Notes under the pieces: model-generated
Told to the model about the DNA's origin: nothing
Databases searched by the model: none
The model's input: the letters and a program-made list of their open reading frames with translations, nothing else
In this document: piece by piece, positions 12,701 through 22,980 of the stretch
Position numbering within the stretch: position 1 is the first letter of the stretch
How the letters are laid out: each line of letters starts with the position of its first letter
From: Membranipora membranacea
Lineage: Eukaryota > Bryozoa > Gymnolaemata > Cheilostomatida > Membraniporidae
Length of the DNA: 64,000 nt
NCBI GenBank assembly: GCA_914767715.1
Contig: OU612066.1
Coordinates: forward strand, 11,039,001 to 11,103,000
Direction of reading: 5' to 3'
Program-made: the position numbers and the translations under genes

Positions 12701-15700
12701 CAGTGTTCCTCTCATCTGGAATATCTGTCACAATAGAATCTAAAACCGTAAGTAAAGCGGAACTGTCTGGGAAAGTCCTGTGTTGCCCTAATATGTACCT
12801 GTATATGCACCTATCTATACAGCTGTGTAACAGGCTGAGTAGTTACTATCAAGTGATCCTCCTCACACTCATGTTCAACTTGTGAGGGATTTTCATGTAA
12901 TGCAGTTGCTATGATGATAATTTCATGGAAATTTCATCAATATTCTAAATATCCTAAGAATCGGGTAAATTTGAGGAGGTAAGACCATCCTGCGTTCATT
13001 CATGCTTGATACTCTTTTGTCCTTTTTCTGGCAGGTTGATAACTTGCAGTAATACTCTGACAGATTTAGATCGCAACATTGGTGACCATAGCAATTGTGA
13101 ACAGCTGTACAGAATAGCACATTATGCATCATACAATATTTTTATTGACATTATTATTTCAGAAAATGCTGACCATAACTCTTGGCTTACCTGCCTCAAT
13201 CAAAGGCAACACCATTGGGCTGACAGGCATTTATGATGATATTCAGTCCAATGACTTTACGTGGCCTAATGGTACTGGATTCATATCTGTCAATTCTTCT
13301 GAGAGTGATATATTTGACTGGGCTAAACTGTGTAAGTGTGAATATTTGAATCACCAAAATGGCTTGCTGTAACATTGAGCTCTTCAGGCTTTCATCTTAA
13401 CCATCCTTGCTCTACCTGTTCATACCACGACTCAGGCTCAAACTGACCATGAAGCCAAAGGTGGATCAGTTGTGGGGTATTTCGAGTGGCTATTCAGCTT
13501 AAATACTTTGCCTGGTTACTGATGTGAAGGCAGTGCGTCCCTTTATACGTTATTGATTCTAGGCCAAATATTTGCTGCGTCCAAGTTTTATAAAATCCCG
13601 GATTTCTTGATTTGTCCAAAAATAGTTTGTACGCTGACTGAAAGGTAAACTATTTTTGTTTCATTTGTTATGCCAGTTGCTGTATCCGAATCTGAATCCA
13701 TCATGTACTACACAGAAGATAATACTGATTGGTGGACATACAACAACAACTCATTTGTACCAGTATTCACTGACAATGTAGACAACTGGGAGTGGAGCTC
13801 AGATGAATTCAAACAGTCCGCATATGATGTCTGTGATGTAGACACAGCATGTCTCTATGATGTGTTTGTGACTGGAGACATTGCAGTCGGAGAAAGTAGC
13901 AAAGCCACAGCTGAAGCAAGTTCAGAGGCCAATGCCCTTCTTAGTAAGTCAATTTAGTAAGCACAATGGTGTAGGTTGGCTGACATTATTTTCAAAAAGT
14001 TGGCATATGAATTAACAGCGGTCGTGCAACAAATAATTTGGAGACAGTATTTTATTTATTTGTTTTAAATTAATTTCAGTATGAAGAAGTTGTATACCCA
14101 TCAATCCATTTTTTGTGCTTTTACATCAGTGCGTTTTTCTTGACCGTGTTTGTAGGTAACTTTGCACCCACCATCAGGTCGGAGACATCGGTGTTTATAA
14201 CAGTTGGACAAGAGTTTAATCTAAGTGGGTCTGTCAATGACTCAAACGGTGATGCTGTTACTGTGTCAACAAGTTTACCAGATGCGGTAGTTTTCACATC
14301 TCAAAATGAATTTATAATCACTGCTACAGTCACAAACATTACAAACTTCCGATTCTCTGTAACAGCGAAGGTTAGAAATCATAGTCTGCATCTTATTTTC
14401 TCTATTTTCATCCAAATTGTGATTCGAAATAATCCAATATGTAACATGCAATGGATGGGTTACATACACATTATGCTTCATGTATTGGCATTTGCTAAGT
14501 AATGACTGTTTTCAATAGAGGTAAATGATCTTTGAAAGTCTTGCTGTGTAGTTTCGTAGCCTTATTTGAATTTAAGTTGCATGTATATTTTTCCGCTCAT
14601 TCAACAGGACACTGTAGGTGCAGCGGCATCCCTAACACCGCTCGCAATGTTGTGCAGTTGTGCTAATAATGGAACATGTGTGCAGCTGTCATCAGAAGAG
14701 CAGGCAGATATTGACCAACAGTAAGTAACAACTTATCGCTAAATCTTATGAGCAAACAATTTTAGATTCATGAACATCTCTACAGATACATGAACATCTC
14801 TATTAAATTATTTGGATTATTATCAATGTGAATAGTTTTAAAAATATTTCAAGTTATATATATATATATGTCACATATATAAAAAAAACATGATAAAGTT
14901 ATCAAAAAAATTTATCATTGGCTTCAGTGCAAATTTCACCAATTCATTGAGAATAGGTGAGAAATTCTACTACCAAGGCAACCCTTGGATGGGGTTCAAA
15001 ACATTTCAGTTAAACGCAACCCACATTGAAATAAATTTTAATTGTAATTATTTACGTAAATCAGCACAAAGGAAAGTAATTTGTATCATATAATCATTTC
15101 TGACAACGATATATTTTTAAAACTCCTGTACTTTATATAATGTTTAATATATACATTACTATACTTTAGTCTTCAAACGTGGGTTGGAAACTTTGTAATG
15201 TCATTAGTTCAATATGTGTGACAATAAGAAACCGCTTAGCGTTAATTACAGCTTATGAATATTAGGTGGCAGACTAAATGAACAGATTTTTTTTCCAGTT
15301 CCGTGGTGCTTGACTGTATTTGCCCTCAGGGGTACACTGGATCTCTGTGTGAGTCAGATCTGGATGCCTGTGCTCTGGTAGCATCTCCTTGTTATCCTGG
15401 TGTTCTCTGTAAGGATTTGCCTCCCCCAGCTGGGATAGATGGACTTGAGTAAGTGTTTTCCTTATTATTCAAAGGTATCTTGTAAAGTAATTTTAAGTTA
15501 GATCAATGTTGATCAATTAAATACCCAACTTAACTCCAAACCTAGTCTGTCTAGACAAGACAAGCATCATTGGTGGAGGGGGGGGGGGACAAGGCTTGTT
15601 GATATTCAAGCTGCAGGGAAGACAGTTCTCGGCTCTTAAAATCTTGATTAGAAATGGGAATCAGATTTCAGGAGCGTTTTCTCACAGATTTTAAGAGAGA

Positions 15701-18700
15701 AGAACTCTCTTCTCGTCATCTCGAACCAAGACTTATCAAGCTTTGTTCTCTCACAAACAAACCCTGTCGAGAAAGATCGTTCCAAACAATGTTGTGCTGA
15801 CTCTTTTTTTCCAGTATGGATATAAAAGTTCACTGCTTTATTTTCAAAATCCAAGATTGGTCAATTGACAAAAATGTAAATGATTTATTATTAGTTTGTC
15901 ATAAGACTATGAATACTCTAGACTCTACATCTACCCTTGGAATGTTTGTCACTTTCATTTTGAAATGGTGATCAAGCCAGGGCCAAAAATCATGACTTTA
16001 TGCCATAATTTCACTGTGCTGATTTATATATTTAGTTGCGGAGACTGCCCTGCAGGTTACACTGGAGATGGTAAAACATGCTCCGATATTGATGAATGTG
16101 CTCTAGACAGCTGTGATCACATCTGCCTGAACTCACCGGGTTCCTTTGTATGTGCCTGCAACACCGGTTATGAGATTGATCCAGATGGATCAACATGCAA
16201 TGGTAAATAGGTCAAAAACTTATCCTCAGTATTCTGATCATTATCATTTAATTTGCAACAATACAAGCCATATAATTGGGTGAGTGGTGAATTGAATGTT
16301 AGCACCAAATTTCTAATTTGCTAAACACATGATTGGCCATCCCCAAAAAATATCTGTAAATGGGCCATCTTCTTATGACAAATACCATCCATTGCGCTGA
16401 GGAACTATCTGGATGCCTATATTTGGCAACGCCTGGGCATCCGGTGGTAGCTAACTAATCATCTGGATGCCAAATAGTCATCTGGTTGCATAGAAGGCGT
16501 CCGGACATGAATTTTACAGACGCTGATGGTTTTTACAGAGGGGGATGAGTTATAGACGCTGATCGATGGAGCAACAAATCCGTCCGGATGGGGTTGTTAC
16601 AACAAAATTTTACTGTTCCAAGCCCATCCGGATTGGTTTGTTACAGCAAGCGATACTGCTCTAAGCCCATCCGGTTAGGAATTTTGCTACCAACAGTTGC
16701 AAAATGGCCATCCTAATGGGAGAGGGACAGTCACAATCCGAAATTGATACAAAGTGAATTGTATGGCCAGTTAGCATTGCCAGATCTTTCAAATTTGTGA
16801 TGTATTTTATGACACCAGATGCCTATGCAGCGGTTGCCCGTGTACCAACTGGATGCCTATTTTGCAACCACCAGATGGCACACGGACAACTGAAGGATGC
16901 TAATGAGGCTCTTAGGAAGCAACTCTCAAGTGCCAATATGGCATCACTCAGTATTCCACTCCACAATTGCTGAAGGAATAACTGCTACCACTAAATGGAA
17001 CAATTTGGCCCCCCTTATGATGCTTATCTTGAAATTTTTCGCGTCAATAATTGGTGTCCGCAGTCTTTGTGTTGTGCCCAGATGGATAACTCCTAGCAAA
17101 TCATGCAGCAAAATGCCTAATAGCTGTTTCCTTTGCTCCGATCATACTTTATATATGTACAAGTAACAAAATTTACATAATTTTAGATATCGATGAGTGC
17201 ATTAGATTAGATCCTTGCCACCATATTTGCCACAATACTGTAGGAGATTATGCTTGTGCATGCAACGATGGATTTGATCTGGCTGCTGACATGAGCAACT
17301 GTGAACGTGAGTTATCATATTCGCTGACATTTGTTTCTTTGCATTGATATTACAGAAGAAAAAGGCGATTGTTCTACTGCAATGCATTGATTGAGCTTTC
17401 CAAGTAATATCTAAGCTTGCTTCACAGAGGGGGCGGGGGGGGGGGTGTCAGAATTTAACAGGCCATGAGCAAGTGATAGGTTACCATGGGGACACTAGAG
17501 TTACTAAATTGAAACCGGTAAATTGATCTCTTTTCTTTTTGAATCCTCACTCATTTTACTATTTCAAACATAATTTTCACCTTTTCACAGCAATAGTTTC
17601 TTGGTCAGAATTGTTTAACTGATCAAAACCTCCAATCTGTCATTTTTTTAGCTTCAAATCCATGTGATCAACCAAACCCCTGTGATGATGTGAATGGCTA
17701 CTGTAACATTGACAATGGAGAGGAAGTCTGCTCATGTAAGAAGGGATACACTCTAGCAGCGGATGAGAGCACATGTGAGGAGATTGATGAATGCGCTCTC
17801 GGTACAGATGTTTGTACCCAGAGCTGTACTAACACTGTCGGAGGATACGCATGTAGCTGTACAGAGGGGTACAAACTAGCTGACAACAACATTGAATGTG
17901 ATGGTAAGGGTATGATTTTTTGTTTTGTTCCAGTCAACAGAAAACTTAATTGACTACGTTGGTTGGCATGACATTTCAGTTAAACCAGTACAGACAGTCT
18001 GATCTTTGTCACTCTGCTTATGTTTTTTTTCCATTCACCCTGATGATGTAAAGCATGATTTTTATTATTTTGTTTCAGATATAAACGAATGCTTCCTAGA
18101 GAGTTTCCCGTGTCATACCTCCCAGATTTGCTCAAATGTTCCTGGATCATTTGAATGCAAATGCTCTGTAGGTCAGAAACTTAAGGAAGGAATATGCCAA
18201 GGTAATGCCTTTTGATTTCAAGTTGAATCTATTTGATATTAGCACCAACATTGAAGGTTAATGACTGTTTTCCACAGCACACTTAGCAACTATATTATTA
18301 TGAACTATAAATTTGATAAATTTGATAAGTTTGATAAGTTTTATAAGTTTGATAAGTTTGATGAATTTGAGAAATTTGATAAATTTAATATGGTATTTAT
18401 GACTGATGGAAATAAATCTGTACATGTTCTCATAGGTTGCATCATTACTCTTTCTCCAGTTTTACAGTTTTCAAGTCCTGTTGAACCAGTGACAGAAGAT
18501 GTAGAGAAAGAAGTTGAGGAAAACTCAATAGAATTCACCATCGAGTCTATGACCATTGACCAGGTACTTGGCAATAATGTTTACCTCTACAAATTTAGTC
18601 TATCATCATACTACAAATAAGTCTCAGTTAAATTTTGCGCAAAAAAGGAGACTTTGTCCGAAACTGAGGGTTTCGTCCCGCAACAATTCCTTGGCATCAA

Positions 18701-21650
18701 ATAAACAAAAGTTACTTACAACATCAAGACCTGATGACCTTTATTATTGTTAGTTCGAGCTATAGGCTATTAGAATAGGGCCCATGGAATTAAGGGGTAA
18801 CATCTGGTTAAGGGGCTATCATCTGTTGCCAGAACTGAGCGTGTCTAATAATGCTAAGCTTACTTTAATCAGGCCAGTTTTATAACTTGTAAGATTATGG
18901 CTCAAAAATCTATGGGCACCGTCAGAATCTCATAAAATATAACGATTGTTCTAAACAAAAGCTTCTGCGCTGTCATAGGAATTGATATATTGGCTAATAG
19001 ATAGCTTTTCTAATCAATGCTCAGTAACTACCTAAATTGATCCTTGAGTCTCCAAATTCATGCCATTAATTCTATTTTTGATCCAATTTGCTTTACATAC
19101 AAAAATATAATTGTTTGTATCTATTTATGTCACACAATTTTACTTTGGAGACAACTTCTAATTTGTTAGGAATGGATATACAGTCAGAAACAATGCGGTA
19201 TCGAGCATCAAATGAAACTACCATCAGAAAAACTAATATTGGCTATGCATGTTATATGATTTCTTCCATTTCCAGTATACTGTTGAGAAGGAAATACTTA
19301 TATTTACCAAGCTAGCAAATACTGCAACAGATACTTGTATGGATGACTCTTGTGAGATAATTAGTATTCGATCTGAAGCTACAAGGAGGAGGTAGGTGCA
19401 CTACTATATCACTATAGTACCTGATACTTCAAATCCATGAAATAAATATCAAATATAAATAAATATAAATATAAAAAATAATGTGTTAAAAAAAACACAA
19501 CTGATGTTTCAGATTATTGATTTCTTAACATAATTATATTTTCGATTGTGAAATTCTGAACAATGATGTAGAACACAATAATTGATGGGTGATTAAGAAT
19601 GATCATTGAATTATTCAGTTATTTTCAAGAGTAACCTTTTTTGTCAGCAGACAGTCCAGGTTTGTTGATCGATGGTTTCGTTGTAATGGGGAGAGTTTCA
19701 TGATTAGTTGTTCCAGCTCCAATATACCGGTTTTATCTCTGCCTTGTATACATTTTTTTGCTAGTTACATTATTTCAGCGGAGTGAAGCTGATGAGAAGC
19801 AGGAATCTCAAGTCAATGAAGAATGAAATTATGACGACAAATTACAAACTGGTGAACTGACGAGGCTAACAAACATTTTGTTTGTAGGAAGCGGTCGACT
19901 GAGATAACATTTCATCAGGAGTACTTTGCCAGATTGCCTGGATACCCATCGGTAAATACAAATGGTGGCATCAATCTGGCTATTTACTGCAGAATACCAG
20001 GGTTAGGAGTAATGTCAAGCAGCAATGTACTGACAGTCATGAAAGCTAGTAAAGCAGAAATCAAGAATGACCTTGGTATGATGATTTATGTAGCTATAAT
20101 CACACTAGTTTTATAACCAATTAGAAAAATCTCGTTGTTTGCAATTTACCCCTGTTTTATTGAGGTTTGTTATCAGTCTAATCTTTAAACGAGTCCTCTC
20201 ACTTTTTTTTCTATGCCCCAGGTCTTATAAGAACGCCCTATTTAACGGGCCCCCTTAAGCAAATGTGGCTTGTGTTGGGTAGTACCCTATACCTTGCCCG
20301 CCATTGCCATCTACTCTTCTTTTTGAAGAGGCAGAGGGGAATCCTGATTCTGCACGCAAGCACACTGTAGACCTCTTGTATTTATGGTCCTGATGCAAAG
20401 AGACCTGGCCAGGATGAATGGCTTGCCATTGCCAAATCAGAAATGACAGCCGATGCAGGCAATCGAACCTGGATCATAAGATCACAAGTCCCTTGAGCCC
20501 AAACCCATACTTCATGTAACATCATTATAGTGCGATTTGAACTAACTCACCTCATGTTTTCTAAGTCTTCACATATAATTCTCATTTTTCAACAAGGTGT
20601 ATCTGTGGTGGAGGTGAAGGCTTACACAAGCTCAGTATTAGTATCTCCTCCTGGCTCGACAGACTCTGATAATTCTGTGTCCATATTCAAGTATGCTGTG
20701 ATTGGAGCGACCGTTGGTATTATACTGGTGATAATTCTCATATCTGTGACAGTGCTGATCTGTAAGCATAAATCTAGGTGAGTTGATTACCTATCAATTT
20801 ACAGTATAAGATGAGACAAACTAAATAACTCAAGTCTTCTCATACCCTAGATTCAGAAAATTGGCTGGATAGGAGTTTTTGTGCTGATGGCATTTTTGTT
20901 ATTTAGTATGGACCTAAAATCACGTTGAGCATCAATCGGCTGATTGTCAAAAATGCTGCCAGCTTGCGGATAAGTAATCAGAAAATAATTAAAATGGTTT
21001 TTGAAAGGGGCAAAATCAAAAAGAGAATGTGGTTGTGGTTGTAAAATTTTTCAGGGGACTGTTCCCGCAAACAACCAAAAACAACTTTTTAATTTTTTCT
21101 GCTGCATTGAAAACTGGCTTCAAATATCTGTATAGATATGTTTTATCTATGACGAGTTTCAATGAATCTTCTAATGTAGCAGAGGTTTTAATGCGGCTCT
21201 ACACCCATTGATCGACTATATTTTCAGAATATTGCTAGTTTCAGTATAATGTATGTTGAAAATATTTTGTATGAAACTAAAATAGAAGGTAACTCAAAGA
21301 TTCCCCCCATTAAACATTGACATGCTCAGAGCATTGAAACTTGTGTGTGGTCAGTGAGTAAGGTAGGGACAATATCACCATTGTGATCAGCGACAAAAAC
21401 TGTACCGGAAACCAATTTCCCACCCTTTTCGGTCAATGTTCTAAATGAAGTTACATGCTTAGAATTTGAACAAAACGATCAATTTTCTTCTTCTTTTTCT
21501 TTTAGCAAGCATAAGGTTTCAGAGGACCCTTCGACCTCTATGAAAGCTGAGACCGGGTCTTCGCACTGGGCGACTCCTGTGCCAATGGCCCCAATGGATG
21601 TCAGTTACCCAACAGTAATCCCAATGGAAACTGTGGAGGAGATCGGTTAA
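1700..21650 (+). CDS. Large membrane mucin-like protein, CUB-NIDO-AMOP-VWD-EGF-TM (copy 1, 5' end missing)
   Basis: Thirty exons join in phase with GT-AG borders: 1700-1846, 3569-3730, 4370-4551, 4955-5108, 5540-5596, 6111-6283, 6837-6990, 7231-7436, 8203-8467, 8651-8862, 9235-9520, 9675-9843, 10021-10186, 10315-10438, 12083-12229, 12464-12747, 13163-13331, 13677-13943, 14156-14370, 14608-14720, 15299-15448, 16036-16202, 17187-17306, 17652-17903, 18079-18201, 18460-18563, 19276-19391, 19888-20075, 20597-20777, 21506-21650. They encode about 1730 residues ending in TAA. The order NIDO, AMOP, VWD, EGF, membrane helix is that of MUC4-related proteins and of coral and other invertebrate 'mucin-like' proteins; the two CUB domains are an addition. 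The protein should sit at the cell surface with a glycosylated stalk outermost. The signal peptide must lie upstream of the window. No stop or frameshift was found. Confidence 0.9.
2749..2823 (-). repeat. tRNA-like sequence (pseudogene or SINE head)
   Basis: On the minus strand the segment has an A-box TAGCTCAGTTGG and a B-box GGTTCGAATCC, the RNA polymerase III promoter pair of tRNA genes. The distance between the boxes is too long for a clean cloverleaf with a normal anticodon arm, so I read it as a degenerate tRNA or SINE head within a mucin-gene intron. Confidence 0.45.
2985..3470. repeat. Dispersed SINE-like repeat, copy A
   Basis: The blocks CACACAATGCTGTCTTC, GAGAAAAATAGAGCA and TTTTCAATTTTAAAACT, and the later ACTCAGAGAGCCC, recur in the same order at 24953-25315. 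The copy includes a tRNA-like part on the minus strand at 3331-3388 (A-box ATAGCTCAGTGTTAGAGG, B-box GAGTTCAAGCC). A tRNA-related head with a shared unique body is the structure of a SINE. Ends and target duplications were not resolved. Confidence 0.5.
4100..4163 (+). repeat. tRNA-like 3' half with B-box (SINE fragment)
   Basis: The plus strand reads GAGTTCGATTCCTGGCGCCA, a B-box and T-arm followed by an acceptor-like 3' end. No clear A-box is seen upstream, so this is a fragment of a tRNA-derived repeat in the intron before CUB 1. Confidence 0.35.
4370..5108 (+). CDS. CUB domain 1 (exons 4370-4551 and 4955-5108)
   Basis: The first exon reads [19 protein letters not shown], the typical CUB opening in which Cys is followed by a Gly-x-hydrophobic-x-SPNYP turn; it continues with a second Cys (SCEYSI) and a beta-strand segment ending YDYLF. 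The second exon supplies [11 protein letters not shown] and ends GWNVTWTE, the usual CUB C-terminal strands. CUB domains are about 110-residue beta-sandwiches for protein or carbohydrate binding in secreted and membrane proteins. The intron splits the domain in phase 0. It is followed by a short Pro/Thr linker exon at 5540-5596. Confidence 0.8.
4647..4877 (+). repeat. 11-base minisatellite (CCATTACATTA)n in a CUB 1 intron
   Basis: About 21 tandem copies of an 11-base unit with single-base variants (CATAA, CATGA, CATTATA) fill most of the intron between the two halves of CUB domain 1. It ends about 78 bases before the next exon. Confidence 0.9.
5262..5330 (-). repeat. tRNA-like A-box region (SINE fragment)
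   Basis: On the minus strand GGTAGTTGGTTAGAGCGCCT resembles a tRNA D-arm and A-box, followed by a CCCTGTGACGCG-type anticodon-arm region. A matching B-box is not obvious, so this is a fragment. Confidence 0.3.
5540..6990 (+). CDS. Linker exon and CUB domain 2 (exons 5540-5596, 6111-6283, 6837-6990)
   Basis: The 57-base linker exon encodes a Thr/Pro-rich hinge ([12 protein letters not shown]). The next two exons repeat the CUB plan: [19 protein letters not shown] opens the domain, [11 protein letters not shown] ends the first exon, [13 protein letters not shown] begins the second and GWNITWTA closes it. The second-half exons of the two CUB domains have exactly the same length (154 bases), and all junction phases match, so domain 2 and domain 1 arose by duplication of an exon pair. 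Confidence 0.8.
7231..9520 (+). CDS. Pre-NIDO segment and NIDO domain (exons 7231-7436, 8203-8467, 8651-8862, 9235-9520)
   Basis: Exon 7231-7436 is a Trp/Tyr-rich segment. Exons 8203-9520 form a nidogen-like NIDO domain: [19 protein letters not shown] at its start, [15 protein letters not shown] in the middle, and [20 protein letters not shown] followed by [17 protein letters not shown] near the end. These correspond to the conserved IAPFW, V-TW, FQ-VLITDG-YSF and G-NA-x-G blocks of the family. NIDO is an extracellular module of nidogens, MUC4 and SUSD2-like proteins. The third exon carries an unusual acidic and Tyr-rich insertion, reported separately. Confidence 0.88.
7589..7735 (+). repeat. 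MITE-like repeat with TACTTGCCAA end, copy A
   Basis: The segment starts CATACTTGCCAAGTCTCCC and contains CTCACTATTTCCTCCAGATTT; its reverse complement recurs at 28163-28299 with the same order of blocks. A third, shorter relative lies near 27325-27365. Such short non-coding elements with a conserved terminus are typical non-autonomous DNA transposons. Confidence 0.55.
9675..10438 (+). CDS. AMOP domain (exons 9675-9843, 10021-10186, 10315-10438)
   Basis: After GEWLFRVEE the exons show the Cys/Trp spacing of AMOP domains: [44 protein letters not shown] with YNWDWG, and [24 protein letters not shown] is an extracellular adhesion-associated module found between NIDO and VWD in MUC4-related proteins; it sits exactly there. 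The last exon ends in phase 1 and joins the VWD exon at 12083 to give a Trp codon. Confidence 0.85.
11100..12050 (+). repeat. AT-rich tandem repeat pair before the VWD exon
   Basis: Two units of about 450-470 bases lie head to tail (about 11100-11570 and 11575-12050). Each starts TGGATATATTCATGAAAAAG, contains CATTATYGCCCCCAGATA, passes through a long A/T-only stretch and ends TCTTAATCTCTCTAG followed by GTTGAGCATG. The second unit ends 33 bases before the VWD exon. A related end is seen at 51545-51640. Confidence 0.75.
12083..13943 (+). CDS. VWD domain (exons 12083-12229, 12464-12747, 13163-13331, 13677-13943)
   Basis: The first exon contains the VWD hallmark [20 protein letters not shown] followed by EYLF. 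Later exons contain the beta-strand body ([17 protein letters not shown]), the [19 protein letters not shown] segment equivalent to the family's G-L-x-G-x-x-x-x-x-x-x-DF loop, and IFDWAKLF[11 protein letters not shown] at the C-terminal edge. The C-terminal exon adds a Trp- and acidic-rich part with two Cys ([18 protein letters not shown]), as in other NIDO-AMOP-VWD proteins. Like MUC4, this VWD lacks the long Cys-rich C8/TIL string of gel-forming mucins, so it is not predicted to drive polymerisation. Confidence 0.88.
14156..14370 (+). CDS. Ig/cadherin-like beta segment after VWD (one exon)
   Basis: This 215-base exon encodes about 71 residues beginning NFAPTIRS and including [20 protein letters not shown], the NxAP...D-x-DGDxVTVS pattern of cadherin-like or Ig-like beta-sandwich repeats found after VWD in invertebrate relatives. 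No Cys is present. The domain class is inferred from this pattern only. Confidence 0.6.
14608..18201 (+). CDS. Array of seven EGF-like repeats (exons 14608-14720 to 18079-18201)
   Basis: Exons 14608-14720 and 15299-15448 share EGF 1 ([11 protein letters not shown] ... [12 protein letters not shown]). EGF 2 spans 15299-15448 and 16036-16202. EGF 3 ([20 protein letters not shown]), EGF 4 (exon 17187-17306, [11 protein letters not shown]), EGF 5 and EGF 6 (both in exon 17652-17903, the latter starting EIDEC) and EGF 7 (exon 18079-18201, [12 protein letters not shown]) follow. EGF 3, 4, 6 and 7 carry the D/E-I-D/N-E-C opening of calcium-binding EGF modules. Each has the six Cys and the C-x-C-x-x-G-(Y/F) close. 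The repeats would form a rigid, calcium-stiffened stalk next to the membrane. Confidence 0.9.
16385..16900. repeat. Intronic element rich in GGATGCC / CATCCGG motifs (also 41143-41636)
   Basis: Within the intron between EGF 3 and EGF 4 about a dozen short related words recur in both orientations: CTGGATGCCTAT, GGCATCCGG, CGTCCGGATG, CATCCGGATTGG, CATCCGGTTAGG, CCAGATGCCTAT. The first and last thirty bases are direct repeats (CTGGATGCCTAT followed by a T/G-rich stretch and GCAAC). It is present in both mucin copies. It could be a non-autonomous transposon or an array of protein-binding sites; nothing here codes. Confidence 0.4.
18304..18388 (+). repeat. 9-base microsatellite TTTGATAAG, mucin copy 1
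   Basis: About eight or nine units of TTTGATAAR lie in the intron before exon 18460. The matching place in copy 2 (43042-43095) has about five units, so the array has changed length since the duplication. Confidence 0.8.
18460..20075 (+). CDS. Juxtamembrane extracellular module (exons 18460-18563, 19276-19391, 19888-20075)
   Basis: About 136 residues between the EGF array and the membrane helix. Visible features are an acidic start ([20 protein letters not shown]), a two-Cys loop ([11 protein letters not shown]), a basic RRRKRST stretch created across the 19391/19888 junction, and a later single Cys ([11 protein letters not shown]). The position and the basic stretch recall SEA-like or autoproteolytic modules of membrane mucins, but I see no GSVVV-type cleavage site, so I leave the fold open. 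RRRKR also fits a furin-type consensus (R-x-K/R-R). Confidence 0.7.
20455..20505 (-). repeat. tRNA-like B-box segment in an intron (also 45219-45268)
   Basis: On the minus strand CAGGTTCGATTGCC resembles a B-box and T-arm, preceded by AAGGGACTTGTGATCTTATG. It occurs in both mucin copies in the intron before the transmembrane exon. It is a degenerate tRNA-derived repeat, not a functional tRNA. Confidence 0.35.
20597..21650 (+). CDS. Transmembrane helix and cytoplasmic tail (exons 20597-20777, 21506-21650)
   Basis: The first exon encodes a Ser/Pro linker and then a helix of about 25 residues ([20 protein letters not shown] plus VLIC) followed by the basic stop-transfer KHKSSKHK. The 52-residue tail is Pro/Met-rich ([20 protein letters not shown]) and ends EEIG before TAA at 21648-21650. 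One Tyr (SYPTV) could be a sorting or phosphorylation site. No PDZ-binding C-terminus is evident. Confidence 0.9.
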
Positions 21651-21982
21651 AATATCTTACCGTGTTTACTGATCTAAAGAGTGCGTACCAGTGTGAGGTG
21701 TGGGTGATGTGGTGTGATGTGTGAGTTTGGTAAAGAGTATGGCTGAGCATACATGATATTAATTACTATCATGATCATACTATCCATCATTTAATTAATT
21801 AACAATATAAGAAATGAAAATATGTGATGACAACGATACCAAGTTTATTTGGTGAAATTTTTTTTATTGATTTAAATATAATTGTTGGCTTCCAGTTTTT
21901 GTACTGTTGAACGAGCATTTGGCAAGACTTTTTGTTACTGTGTTGTATTTCGATTGCTTTTCTCTAGTTTTTGTGATTCCTA

Positions 21983-21988
21983 AATAAA
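21983..21988 (+). terminator. Polyadenylation signal AATAAA of mucin copy 1
   Basis: A canonical AATAAA lies about 330 bases downstream of the stop and is preserved at the same place in copy 2 (46739-46744). A GT/T-rich stretch between stop and signal is also shared. Confidence 0.6.
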
Positions 21989-22669
21989 GTAGGGAGCTGA
22001 TCCTATCAATGATTAATATCATAGTGTTAATTACATTTCGCTACAAGAACAATCAAACATATGAAGTCCCAAATGCAATAGTTTAAAAATATTACTTTGG
22101 ACAATAGTCACCTTTGCATCATTCGTGAAATACTCACTTTGAAATATTAGAATCTTCAGTAACGGAGACAAAGCCAGGTAGTAAAATTATTGGCAGCATC
22201 TGGTTATATTAGCTTTCATGTGCACTAACCACAAACATCATTGATTCTATTACCTTGAGGTTTTGTTTGGCAACATCATGGCACATTAAAGAGGCAACGG
22301 GGGGGGGAGGGAGAACTTTATTGTTGATGTCAAATTGCCACGCTTTGGAAGCCCAGTCTTGTGTATTAATTCAGTATTCTCATGCTTAATTCAAGATCTG
22401 GTAGTAATCAGCTCCTTTTCTGCTGTCTGACTTTCTATTGGTGTTGCAATCGCTCGTCAGTGTTGATCTAGCATCCAAGGTTATCAGTTCAAGAATTTTT
22501 GATATATGAAATATATAATTTTTTTATCATTGTTATAGTATAGTGTATGATCAGCAATCAGATCTTCCGCCAAAGTTGTCATTCTCAATACAACAAATAT
22601 ACCAACTCTCCACTACGTGTAAATGGAACATCGCTGTAGCACAGGTTGATTGAAACAATATTTATAGCT

Positions 22670-22980
22670 TGCATTACGATAAGTATCACTTGCATCTTAT
22701 ACTCATGTAGCCCTAGTTTCTTCAAACATATACTTCGACTTGATTTGAAAATCCTGTTGTTCTATTTATATACTTTTTTCCATCCTCTTTATTCTATTCC
22801 ATTTGTAGATAAATTTTGATCTATTCGTCTGTGTTTGGAGTTGCTGCCCCCTAGCTGCCTGTCTCAGATTTGGAACGAGCTCCTTCAGTTTAACAAAATG
22901 ATACTCAAATCAATCTGAAGAAGTTTGAAGAAACTAGGGCTACATAAATATGAGACGATAAGTGATGCTCGCCAAAATTT
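22670..22980. repeat. Imperfect long inverted repeat (hairpin-forming) downstream of mucin copy 1
   Basis: GTAGCCCTAGTTTCTTCAAA at 22707-22726 (plus one more matching base) is the exact reverse complement of 22923-22943. The complementarity extends imperfectly on both sides (for example AAGTATCACTTG against the reverse of AAGTGATGCT), giving arms of about 60-70 bases. A second pair, CCCCCTAGCTGCCTG near 22848 and CAGGCAGCTAGGGG near 23023, overlaps it. Copy 2 keeps weaker versions (about 47380-47620). A MITE-like foldback element is the simplest reading. Confidence 0.6.

Noticed and set aside
17698-17937. Minus-strand open frame opposite an EGF exon (also 42420-42614)
   Set aside because: It is the complement of a certain EGF exon and is kept only because that exon is kept.
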